32,487 bases of DNA, taken from positions 2,033-34,519 of the forward strand of contig DHIZ01000190.1 in the NCBI GenBank assembly GCA_002404055.1, read 5' to 3'. Position 1 is the stretch's first letter; every line of letters starts with the position of its first letter. This document shows, in pieces, positions 15,673-23,982 of the stretch. Below the pieces are notes generated by a model. It had not been told where the DNA came from. It did no database searches and was given only the letters and a program-made list of their open reading frames with translations. The position numbers and the translations under genes were made by a program. Origin of the DNA: Chloroflexi bacterium UBA4733. Its GTDB lineage: Bacteria; Chloroflexota; UBA4733.

Positions 15673-15946
15673 CTGTCACCAACGGATGATCCATGTTCTC
15701 ACGCATTTCCTCTCACATTGATCAAGTCTCCGAAACGGCTGCACCAGAAAGGAAACCAATGATACGCGGTGCTGGCGGCGGGCAAAGTGGCCGGATCAGT
15801 GTTGTTCGCCCCGGGCGGTAATAGGGTTGGGGTGACCCACGGTCAAGGCCACTTGATACTTTTTGTGTTCGCTCCATCGCGATGCGGAAGGACACGATAC
15901 CTTGAACTCGGTCACCGCAACAACCTACCGAGAGAGTTGATCCCCA

Positions 15947-16990
15947 CTACTGATGCTCCAGTACCCCCGGTACAGTATCGTCCTGCCCGGTGCGTGCCTC
16001 CTCCTCATCGGCGCGCATTCGCGTATCGGTCACTAGTGCCATGAGCGCGTTCAGATCTGCGAGTTCGGCCGGATCTGGTCTCGTGCCGGGCTCGTTCAGT
16101 TCTGCCTTTCGTAGTGATATGGCCTTGGCAAACCGAAAACAAGCGGCGAAGAATGCTTTATCCTGTTGCTTCTGCACAACCGTCGGTGCCTGCTGGCGTC
16201 GGCCGAAACTGATCTGTCGACCAGCATATCGTTCGTAGATCCGCATGGTTAGGTCGCGCAGTCGTTCAAGCTCTGCTTGGTCCCTGCCTTGGACAGCCAT
16301 CTCAGATTGCGGTACACAATGCAAGCGCGTATTCAATACGTTCAGGAACCTTCGGCACGCCTCCGCGAATGTTGTCCGGCGTTGATCCTCACTGGGTATT
16401 AGCAGCGACGATGTCGCTGCAGCGTCTCGGCTAGACCAGTAGAGCGGAGTGTAGCGCTGGAGCATCCGCGCCACCCCGCCCGCGTACGCCACAGGTTCCA
16501 CGATCTGCCGCTGCTTGGTGGACAGATAATACAGGTCCGTTGGCAGTGCCTCTCGCCTCCATACGCTTTGCAGTGCCCTGAATTCACGCTCCTTCAGCAT
16601 CAATACGCCAGGGAAGCCATCGTACTGGTCAAGTAACGTAACATCGCCTTGATATAGATTTAGACCCATTGCGGCCACACTTTTCTGCGCGGCTGACCGT
16701 TCGATCCAACTCAGGACACTCTTGATCGCTGCCTCGCGCTCCGCCGAGCTGGCCGGTAACTGCTCTTGCTGCGATCCTTGAATGCCGCTCAACGAGCGTG
16801 CTAAATAGCTAGTCGACCATCGTGCAATGGCGAGTGCAGTTACGCGAGCAGTCCGAGCGGCCGGGAAGGCCGGCTCCTCAAACAAGTAATAGTACTCGGG
16901 GAGGTAATACGAATGCCCTGCCGCCGCCGGAGATTGCGGCGGCGGCGGCACTTGAAGCGGACCACGTCGGGCCAGGGAGCGCTCAGTCAA
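15947..16990 (-). CDS. Uncharacterised protein directly downstream of the RHS gene; candidate cognate immunity protein
   Basis: This 347-residue protein starts at TTG, 8 bp after GGAGG, which itself follows the RHS stop codon; only 13 bp separate the genes, so they are one operon. It shares with the shorter paralogue the motifs YYLPEYYYLFEEP, RWSTSYLARSL, LNLYQGDVTLLDQYDGFPG, LPTDLYY, IVEPVAYAGGVARMLQRYTP and the YWSSRD segment. It is larger because a C-terminal helical unit (FAEACRRF...AELERL, about 208-256) appears to be repeated (FFAACFRF...AELADL, about 280-327), joined by a basic linker. No signal peptide or membrane helix is present. Function is unknown; a role neutralising the RHS C-terminal domain is inferred from position only. 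At this length it is large for an immunity protein. Confidence 0.83.
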   Translation of the reverse strand: MTERSLARRGPLQVPPPPQSPAAAGHSYYLPEYYYLFEEPAFPAARTARVTALAIARWSTSYLARSLSGIQGSQQEQLPASSAEREAAIKSVLSWIERSAAQKSVAAMGLNLYQGDVTLLDQYDGFPGVLMLKEREFRALQSVWRREALPTDLYYLSTKQRQIVEPVAYAGGVARMLQRYTPLYWSSRDAAATSSLLIPSEDQRRTTFAEACRRFLNVLNTRLHCVPQSEMAVQGRDQAELERLRDLTMRIYERYAGRQISFGRRQQAPTVVQKQQDKAFFAACFRFAKAISLRKAELNEPGTRPDPAELADLNALMALVTDTRMRADEEEARTGQDDTVPGVLEHQ

Positions 16991-17003
16991 CCGTTTACCC
17001 TCC

Positions 17004-20000
17004 TTAGCGATATGCTGGAGGAATATCAATGAGTTCGGTTAGCTTGGGCACAAGGTTAGCAAGTACAAAATTGTAGATCTGCCTTGCTTGCCGCGAGTTG
17101 CTGAAGTTGACGCCGGACACGATCGTGGCAACTTCCCCGCCGGCTTCCTGGGGAGTCGTTCCCACTCGGCCATATACATCACTGGTGAAGCCGTTCTCGG
17201 GGACAGAGTAATCATACGTGATGTGCTGGTTCGAGTAGCCGGCCGTGACACTCACATGGCAGCCTATGCCGTGGTTCTCTGGCCCGCGTACGTTTACGTA
17301 GATCTCACCAAAGGTCCTGTCGGCAAAGGCCCCCGCACTCGGACAGGGGTTGGCTTGCACCTGCTGTCCCGTGGTGGCCTGGGCGGTGCGTGGGCAGAGG
17401 AAGCCAAAAAGGCCACCGAATGGCCCGCCGAGGATGAGGCAGAACTGGGACTGGGTGGCATTGCCCGAGTTCGCATCAATGCGCAAGACGCCGTCCCCAT
17501 AGGTCTGGGTGCCGGGATCCAAGGGCAGGCTGAACTGGCCAAAGTAGTTGCCGGCGGCGGCTGGTCCGCTCGGCGGCACGGCCGGGTTGCCGGTCGGGCA
17601 GTAGTGGTAGGTGGCGACGACGTTGCCGCTGGGGTCGACCAGCCGCACCACGCTGCCCTGGCCATCCAGCAGGTAGTGGTAGACCACCCCGTTCGGCAGC
17701 CGCTGGGAGATGAGCGTGCCGCCTGGGTCGCGGGTGTAGTAGGCGGTGCCCGTGTTGTCCGTGGCGTGCAGCAGCCCGGAGCCGTAGGTGTAGGTGGCGG
17801 GACCACCGGGGGTGTCGGGATTGCTCGCTACCCAGGCCGCCGAGACCCGCTCCGCCTGCCCCGGTCCGGTGTAGGTCATCGGGATGACGTTGCCCTGGGT
17901 ATCCGTCACACTCGCCGTCTGGTTCTTGGCGTTGTAGGTGATCTTCAGCGCCTTGGTCGGGTCGCCGAAACCGTCGTTGCCCAGCTCATTGCCGTTGGCG
18001 TCATAGGTGTAGTTGGCCGTCTTGCCACCAGACGTGGCGGTCATCCACTCGTTGGCGGCGTTGTAGCCCAGCGTGGTCAGCGTCCCGTTGGCGTTGATGC
18101 TGGTGCGGTTGCCGTCACCGTCAAAGCTGTACTGGTAGTTCAGGGCCGGGAAGGTCGAGCCGCTGCCCGGCGTGACCACCCAACTGGTCAGCCGGTTGGC
18201 GGCGTCGTACTGCTGGGCAGTGGTGGTGAGGTCGATGCCATCGGTGCTGCTGGAGACCAGCATGCCGTCTCCACCGCCCGGCTTGGTGTAGCTGTAGCTG
18301 AAGTTCGTGAGCTGGGTGCCGCCCGCCGTCTTGGCCGCGATCGTCGCCAAACGACCCGAGGTGTCGTAGGTTTGACTCTGCACCACGCCACCAGCGAAGG
18401 TGGTGCTCGTGCGCTGGCCGTTGGCGTCGTAGCCAAACGTCGTCTGCCCCAGGTTGCTCGGCTCGGTGAGCGTCACCGGCAGGTTGACGGCGTTGTAGGC
18501 GTAGCTGACCGTGCCGCCGCTGTCCGTCAAGGCGGTCAAGTTACCCACCGCATCGTAGCCGTAGCCGACGGTCACGCTGCCCGGCAACGTCTTCTGCGTC
18601 TTGCGATTCTGGGCATCGTAGGTGTAGCTGGTGGTGCCGGTATTGTCCACCATGCTGGTCTGATTGCCGTCGGCGTCGTAGGCCGAGGTGATGGTCGAGC
18701 CATCGGCGTAGCCCACCTGCGTCACCCGGTCCAGTGGATCGTAGGTGGAGGTGGTCTGCTGCCCCTTGCCGTCGGTCGTGCTGGTGGGGCGGCTCAGCCC
18801 GTCGTAGCGGATGGTCATCCCACCGAGCGGCGCGGGCGGGGTCACGGTGGTGAGGTTGCCCTTGGCGTCGTAGCCATAGCTGGTGGTGTTGCCGTTGAAG
18901 TCGGTCGCTGAGGCCACCGTGCCGTTGGCGTTGTAGACAGCGGTCGCCCGGTTCTGGCTGGCGAGCGCATCAGTGATCGTCGTCAGGTCGCCGTTGCCGT
19001 CGTAGCCGTAGCTGGTTACATTGCCCTGGGCATCGGTGCTGCTGGTGGGCACGTAGAAGTTGGGGATGTTGGTGACGGTACCGTAGACGGCCTTGGTCGT
19101 GGCGCCGGTCTGGAGCGCGACCTGCGTGAGGTTGTTATTGCTGTCGTAGCCGTAGGTCGTCACCTTGCCGTAGGCATCCGTCGTGGAGGCAGGATGGCTG
19201 TCCGCCGTCCAGGCCGTCTGGAAGCTGTTCCCGGCAGCGTCCACGACCTTCGTGACGCGGCCCAGGTAGTCGTAGTAGTAGGTGGTGGCATGGCCGTTGG
19301 GGTCCGTCACCACGGTGTTGCCGCTGTTGTAGGTGTAGCTGTAGACGGCCTGCACCGGGCTGCCGGCGGCCAACGTGACGCTCGTCACCCGGTAGGTGTT
19401 GGCCCCGTCGTAGGTGAGCTTGGTGATGGTGCCGTTGGGGTCGGTGATCTGGATCAGTTCATTACTCGTGTCGTAGGCGTACTGCGTCACCTTGTTGTTC
19501 GGATCGGTGTACTGCGTCAGGTTCTTGTTGCTGTCGTAGCCGTACTGGTAGGTGCGGCCGGACGGGTCGGTCATGGTGGTGATCAGGCCGCTGCTGTAGG
19601 AGCTGGTGTGGGCGAAGGTCGTCACCCGCCCTTGCGTGTCGGTCAGCGAGACCATGTTGCCCGATTGGTTGTAGCCGTAGCTGATCGTGTTGCCGTTCTT
19701 GTCCGATTGCGACAGCATCAAGCCGCCGCCGCTGGGCCAGCGATACTGCCCGCCGCTACCGTGGAAGGTGAGGGTGTAGGTTCCGTCACCATTCTTGACC
19801 AACGTCGCATCAATCCCCGTTGGACTGGTAAAGCTGCCGTCGGGGTTGCGGGGGAAGAAGACGCCCCAGTTGGCGCCGTAGATATCCGCCCCGTCGCCCT
19901 GGCCGTTGCCGTTGAGGACCAGCTCGATGTCGCTGCCGGTGTTCAAGGCCCAACTGTTGCCGACATCCCAGGAGGACACGGAGAGATTGTTGTAGGTGCG

Positions 20001-21602
20001 GTTGACCGCCAGGGGCAGGCCGGTGCCGGCGATGCCGAGGTCGCTCGCTTGGAGCATGAGGTTGCCGTTGGCGACGTTGACGCCCAGCCCGGAGCGGTCG
20101 GTGAGGGGGTAGCTGTTGAGGGTGGAGTAGCCTTTGGCCCCCAGCCACTGCTCCCACTTGATATTCAGGTAGGGCCAGTGGGCGCTGGTGACATCCTCGC
20201 TGGAATCGAAGCCCACCCAGTTGACCGTACTCTCGTTGGGTTCCTTGAGCAAGAGGCCATCGTTGGTGATCGTGCCGTTGGTCCAGCCCTGCACCAACGA
20301 GGTGATGTACCACTGGTAGAAGACGCCACTACTGGTACCGACGTTGGTGGTCCAGAGCGGGCTGGCGGTGTAGGTCCCACCGGGGCTGGTCCAGGCGCTG
20401 CTGCCGTCGGTGGTGTTCCAAGTGGCAGCCGTGGTCCAGGGCTGGGTCACCTGCTGCAAGGCCATGGCGGGGGCGCTGTTGGGGTTGTCCTGGGCGGTGA
20501 GCAGCAGATTGACGGAGGCTTCCAGGATGGTGAAGTTGTTCGGGAAGGCCTTGCCGTAGCCGCCTTCGATGTTGAAGTTGAGCAGGGTGCGATAGAGGTT
20601 GCTGCCGTCATAGCCCGCATACAGCGTGTCCTGACCGCACTGGCTGCTGTTGGCGTAGGCGCCGTTGACGAGGTAGCAGTCGGCGGTGGCGCCGACGAAG
20701 GAGATGGCGTTGATGTAGACGGTGGGATCGATCGTCACCGGGTAGACACGGGCCGGGTTGGCGAGCCAGGTGGGGTCGGCGCTGAGGGTGACGGTCTGGC
20801 CGGTGGCGTTGGTCCCCAAGGTGAGGCTGACGGCGGAGGAGACGCCGGAGGGCTTGCCCGAGCTGTCTTTCATGTAGGGCGTGGCGAAGCTGAACTGGAC
20901 CTTCCCCGCGCTGTCCAGGAAGGCAATACCGCCGTGGCCGTCCGCTTTGGCCGTGAGGCCGTTGGTCTGGAGGGTGTAGACGAAGCTATGGGGTGCGGCG
21001 GCGCTCTGCAGGACCACCGCCTCTTTGACGACATCGTTGCCGGCGGTGTAGCTGACGGTGACGCCCGGCAGCGCATTGGCGTAGGTGGCCGTGGCGGTCG
21101 CGGTGGCGGCGGTGGCGCTGCTCAACGCGCCGACCAGGGCGAACTGCACAAAGGCATTGCCGCTGCTCACCCGCACAGGGGCGCTGCCCAGCGTCTTGGG
21201 CAGGTGGACCTGGTAGCGGTTGGCCTGGTTGGTGTGGGCGTAGCCCGTGGTCGTATCCGCCACGAGGGTGTCGCTGATCGGCTGCCACTGGCCCGTCGCA
21301 TCCTGGTAGTTGACGGAGCCCCGGTAAATGCGAGTCTCGTAGTGGGCGCCGACGCGGAAGGTCTGGCTGGTCTGCGTGCGGCGGCTGGGCACTTCCACCG
21401 CTGTGCCGGTCGGGATGCCCACCGCTGCCCCGCTCGGCGTGACACCGGCCGGCTGCGTCGTGTTGACGGTCGTTGACGGGCTGTTGCCGATGCCGGCGAG
21501 GGAGCGAGCGAAGGCGGGGGCGGCGGGACCGCCGGCGCTGAGCGCCATGCTCAGCAGGAGCAGCACCCGGAACCAGACCACGAGACGGAGCGGACGGCGC
21601 AT
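17004..21602 (-). CDS. Secreted RHS/YD-repeat protein with variable C-terminal domain (putative polymorphic toxin)
   Basis: The 1532-residue protein starts at ATG after GAGGAGTTGCT and has a Sec signal peptide (RRPLRLVVWFRVLLLLSMALSAG...AFA). Residues about 300-490 resemble a DNRLRE-type cell-surface domain (DTLYAGYDGSNLYRTLLNFNI). A DUF6531-like segment follows near 515 (NGNLMLQASDLGIAGTG), then YD repeats to about 1340 that would form the RHS shell (YGYDSNKNLTQYTDPN and many similar). The tip is degenerate: QTYGDGVLRIDANSGNATQS replaces the usual YDP..GRF. The last ~115 residues after NPCPSAGAF are a distinct domain (FGEIYVNVRGPENHGIGCH, ITYDYSVPENGF, ARQIYNFVLANL) that I cannot assign; a toxic activity is inferred from architecture. 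It would act outside the cell or on contact. The candidate immunity gene follows in the same operon. Confidence 0.9.
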   Translation of the reverse strand: MRRPLRLVVWFRVLLLLSMALSAGGPAAPAFARSLAGIGNSPSTTVNTTQPAGVTPSGAAVGIPTGTAVEVPSRRTQTSQTFRVGAHYETRIYRGSVNYQDATGQWQPISDTLVADTTTGYAHTNQANRYQVHLPKTLGSAPVRVSSGNAFVQFALVGALSSATAATATATATYANALPGVTVSYTAGNDVVKEAVVLQSAAAPHSFVYTLQTNGLTAKADGHGGIAFLDSAGKVQFSFATPYMKDSSGKPSGVSSAVSLTLGTNATGQTVTLSADPTWLANPARVYPVTIDPTVYINAISFVGATADCYLVNGAYANSSQCGQDTLYAGYDGSNLYRTLLNFNIEGGYGKAFPNNFTILEASVNLLLTAQDNPNSAPAMALQQVTQPWTTAATWNTTDGSSAWTSPGGTYTASPLWTTNVGTSSGVFYQWYITSLVQGWTNGTITNDGLLLKEPNESTVNWVGFDSSEDVTSAHWPYLNIKWEQWLGAKGYSTLNSYPLTDRSGLGVNVANGNLMLQASDLGIAGTGLPLAVNRTYNNLSVSSWDVGNSWALNTGSDIELVLNGNGQGDGADIYGANWGVFFPRNPDGSFTSPTGIDATLVKNGDGTYTLTFHGSGGQYRWPSGGGLMLSQSDKNGNTISYGYNQSGNMVSLTDTQGRVTTFAHTSSYSSGLITTMTDPSGRTYQYGYDSNKNLTQYTDPNNKVTQYAYDTSNELIQITDPNGTITKLTYDGANTYRVTSVTLAAGSPVQAVYSYTYNSGNTVVTDPNGHATTYYYDYLGRVTKVVDAAGNSFQTAWTADSHPASTTDAYGKVTTYGYDSNNNLTQVALQTGATTKAVYGTVTNIPNFYVPTSSTDAQGNVTSYGYDGNGDLTTITDALASQNRATAVYNANGTVASATDFNGNTTSYGYDAKGNLTTVTPPAPLGGMTIRYDGLSRPTSTTDGKGQQTTSTYDPLDRVTQVGYADGSTITSAYDADGNQTSMVDNTGTTSYTYDAQNRKTQKTLPGSVTVGYGYDAVGNLTALTDSGGTVSYAYNAVNLPVTLTEPSNLGQTTFGYDANGQRTSTTFAGGVVQSQTYDTSGRLATIAAKTAGGTQLTNFSYSYTKPGGGDGMLVSSSTDGIDLTTTAQQYDAANRLTSWVVTPGSGSTFPALNYQYSFDGDGNRTSINANGTLTTLGYNAANEWMTATSGGKTANYTYDANGNELGNDGFGDPTKALKITYNAKNQTASVTDTQGNVIPMTYTGPGQAERVSAAWVASNPDTPGGPATYTYGSGLLHATDNTGTAYYTRDPGGTLISQRLPNGVVYHYLLDGQGSVVRLVDPSGNVVATYHYCPTGNPAVPPSGPAAAGNYFGQFSLPLDPGTQTYGDGVLRIDANSGNATQSQFCLILGGPFGGLFGFLCPRTAQATTGQQVQANPCPSAGAFADRTFGEIYVNVRGPENHGIGCHVSVTAGYSNQHITYDYSVPENGFTSDVYGRVGTTPQEAGGEVATIVSGVNFSNSRQARQIYNFVLANLVPKLTELIDIPPAYR

Positions 21603-22041
21603 AGCAACTCCTCACACGACGCTCCGCAGCGGCAGGAGCGCATGCCGAACGACCAACGCGGGGACTCGTGGGGACGATACCAGCGATACTGTGATCTGTC
21701 GATGGTACTTTGGCACTCAATATGTGCAAACATTGGCACTGCGAGCAAGTAGACACCGATGATAATACAGTCTTGTGGCCGACGCCGGGCCAGATGTGCT
21801 GCAGGTGGCAGGCTGCTCATTAGGCAGCCACAGGTCCAGCTCATCTGCGGTGCGGCCGCGCCGCAGGACGCCATCGTTTGCCGGTCGTTCGGGCGCCGCC
21901 TCATCCCCTCTCTCCGGCTAGAGCACTTGCGCGGCGTCGCACGAGACTCGTCCGTGCGAAGGAGGGAAGGGTCAGCTTGGGATCAGGGGGGCGTGCGTGT
22001 CAAACAAACGGACGACGTCACGATAATGGTGGAAGTCGAGC
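21603..22041. other. Intergenic region between rpoN and the RHS gene
   Basis: No gene is convincing here. It must hold the RHS promoter and the end of rpoN. I see two inverted repeats: 21811-21829 (6-bp stem, 7-base loop) and a near-perfect 22-bp palindrome at 21845-21866. Neither has a T-run. A weak TTGCTC...CATATT pair on the minus strand (around 21745-21716) could be the RHS promoter. Confidence 0.4.
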
Positions 22042-23457
22042 CTAACGGTAGCGGCTCGGCAAGATGCCGAGGGCGTCGCGGTACTTCGCTACGGTGCGCC
22101 GGGCGATGTGGAAGTGGCGCTCCGCCAGCTTCTCGGCGATGTGCTGGTCGCTCAGCGGCGCCTGCTCGGTTTCGTCGTCGATCAGCTCCCGCATGGTGTC
22201 CTTGATGCCGAGAGAGGCATCGAAGAAGTCGTCGTAGGAGATGGCGCGACCGTTCGGCAAGAGGACATACTTCTCGGCGGTGGCACGGCTGATCGTGCTC
22301 TCGTGCAGGCCGACCATATCGGCCAACTCGCTGCGCGTGAGCGGCTTCAGATAGCGCACGCCCTTGTCCAGAAACTCGCTCTGATAGTTGATCAGTTTGG
22401 TAGTGATCTGGCGCAATGTTTCCCAACGCTGGCGCACACAGTCGATAAAGAAGCGCGCCTTCGCCACGTGCTCTTTGATGTGGGCGCGATCTTCCGGGCT
22501 GAGGTGGGCGGCCATACCGTCCACATTGGTGCAGAGCGAACGGTAGCTGCTATTGATGCGCAGATCGAAGCGGACCGACTCGATCACCTCCACCTCGAAG
22601 GCGCCGGTCTGGGTGCGTCGGATGATGACGTCGGGCTTGAAGGACCGCGCCTGGGTGGCGGCGGCGTTTGATTGGTAGCCGTTGGCCGGATGCGGGTTGA
22701 GGCGTTCCTTAATGAACTTCCAGCCGTCCTTGACCTCCGTCAGGTTACAGCCAAGCGTGGATACTGCTTCCTGCCAGCGCCGTTCGGCCAGTGCTTTGAG
22801 CAGGTTGCGCTCCACGATGGCGCTGGCAACCGGGTTGGCGATACCGTTCTCCGCCAGCATGTTGAGTTGAATAGCCATGCACTCACGCAGGTCGCGCGCC
22901 CCGATGCCCGCCGGTTCGAGCGATTGCAGGACGGTCAACACCGCCAGCACGCGCTCTTGCGAGATATCCAAGGCACGGGCGGCATCTTCGACGCGAACAC
23001 TCAGGTAGCCGCGTTCGTCCAGGTTGCCGACCAGGTACTCGGTGATAGGCAAATCGGCATCAGCGACCTGCGCCGCGAGACCGACCAGGAGCATGTCCGC
23101 CAGTGACTCTTCCGAGGTAATACGGGCCAGGGGGTCATAGTCGTCATCGTCGCCGCCGTTGCGACCGGTGGCAGAGTCACCATAGCGTTCAGAGTCCCAG
23201 TCGCTGACTTCCTCTTCCTTGGCGCCGGTTGTTTCCGTTTGTCTGGTGCAATTGACACAGTTCCCGTCTTCTAGCGGGCCGCCACAGGTGGGACACTGGC
23301 TGATTTCCTCGACTTCCAACGCGGGGTTTTCCATCAGTTCGTGCTGGATGGTCTGGGCCAGCTCCTGTGACGACAAAGCCAGGATTTTGGTTGAGGCGAT
23401 GAGTTTCGGGGAGATCCGGACGCTAAATTCCGGTCGGATTTGTTGTTCGAGGTCCAC
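22042..23457 (-). CDS. rpoN: RNA polymerase sigma-54 factor with zinc-ribbon insert
   Basis: RpoN directs RNA polymerase to -24/-12 promoters and needs an ATP-driven activator. The 471-residue product has region I (about 1-50; ISPKLIASTKILALSSQELAQTIQHELMENPALEV), a core-binding domain (QSLEPAGIGARDLRECMAIQL) and a DNA-binding domain with the helix-turn-helix LTRSELADMVGLHESTISRAT and the RpoN box ARRTVAKYRD (452-461). Between regions I and III sits a CPTCGG...CVNC zinc-ribbon motif (C55, C58, C67, C70) and an acidic linker, absent from classical RpoN. I prefer the GTG start after GGAAGGCGGGCGC; an ATG 22 codons upstream has a poor binding site. No enhancer-binding activator is in the window. 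Confidence 0.94.
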   Translation of the reverse strand: MDLEQQIRPEFSVRISPKLIASTKILALSSQELAQTIQHELMENPALEVEEISQCPTCGGPLEDGNCVNCTRQTETTGAKEEEVSDWDSERYGDSATGRNGGDDDDYDPLARITSEESLADMLLVGLAAQVADADLPITEYLVGNLDERGYLSVRVEDAARALDISQERVLAVLTVLQSLEPAGIGARDLRECMAIQLNMLAENGIANPVASAIVERNLLKALAERRWQEAVSTLGCNLTEVKDGWKFIKERLNPHPANGYQSNAAATQARSFKPDVIIRRTQTGAFEVEVIESVRFDLRINSSYRSLCTNVDGMAAHLSPEDRAHIKEHVAKARFFIDCVRQRWETLRQITTKLINYQSEFLDKGVRYLKPLTRSELADMVGLHESTISRATAEKYVLLPNGRAISYDDFFDASLGIKDTMRELIDDETEQAPLSDQHIAEKLAERHFHIARRTVAKYRDALGILPSRYR

Positions 23458-23897
23458 GCGCCCGCCTTCCGGTAACCTGTGACGGCGGGAACCGGGCAAG
23501 GAGAAAGCACGCTGCTTTCCCATTGCATCCGTTCATGCCGCAAGTTTTATGCCATTCCTCGTTGTCAGAGCCTACCACAGTGATCGCCCCTCCGGCAAGT
23601 GCAAAGCCATTAGCAACGTTCGTGCCAGGGAAATAGTCGCGGCACTGTACTGCCTCCGCCGATTTGGCGGTGCTCCCGTCACTACGTATACTGTTGGTGA
23701 CGGTACGGGCCGTCAACGCTGTCCACGCCACGGTTTCGGCCGGTGCAAAAGGACAGCGTCGGCAAGCAGAACAGGATGGGTTTTGGACGACGGGCCTAGA
23801 CAGGGCGGACAGCGGTTCGCCCGTCACACGCGACCTGTAATGACGCGAACAGTCACACAGCGAGCAGTGGCTATTCCCGCGCTGAAACGGCTGATGT
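23458..23897. other. Intergenic region between divergent rpoN and the MgtE-like gene
   Basis: I find no supported gene. It should contain divergent promoters. On the minus strand, TTGACG (23716-23711) and TATACG (23690-23685) look like promoter hexamers for rpoN, but their spacing is 20 bp. A small hairpin lies at 23656-23670. Confidence 0.4.
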
Positions 23898-23974
23898 AGG
23901 CAACCGCGCTTCGCGGCGCTCGCCTCCCCGGCCGCCATCGGCCTGGGGAGTCACCTCGCATGGACATGGAGGTG
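23898..23974 (+). promoter_or_regulatory. Structured leader that can mask the ribosome-binding site
   Basis: Three consecutive hairpins lead into the start codon at 23983: 23904-23916 (CCGCG/CGCGG), 23924-23950 (ten pairs with one bulged T), and CACCTC (23952-23957) pairing with GAGGTG (23969-23974), which is the Shine-Dalgarno sequence. The last stem would block translation unless opened. It does not match a magnesium (M-box) riboswitch that I can recognise. Confidence 0.45.
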
Positions 23975-23982
23975 GTGCGACG

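Noticed and set aside
15673..15946. Short minus-strand frame containing GHPNPITARGEQH between the two paralogues
   Set aside because: About 42 codons, no good start or ribosome-binding site, no match to RHS or immunity motifs.
17088..18911. Open frame of 607 codons on the plus strand opposite the RHS gene
   Set aside because: It is a by-product of the biased codon pattern of the YD repeats on the other strand. Its translation is repetitive Val/Gly/Arg-rich sequence without any domain.
19194..21476. Open frame of 760 codons on the plus strand opposite the RHS gene
   Set aside because: Same cause as above: low-complexity Gly/Val/Ala-rich translation with no family features, fully antisense to a convincing secreted protein.
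23549..23899. Overlapping frames of more than 100 codons on both strands upstream of the MgtE-like gene
   Set aside because: Neither has a convincing ribosome-binding site or any recognisable domain, and the region must hold divergent promoters.
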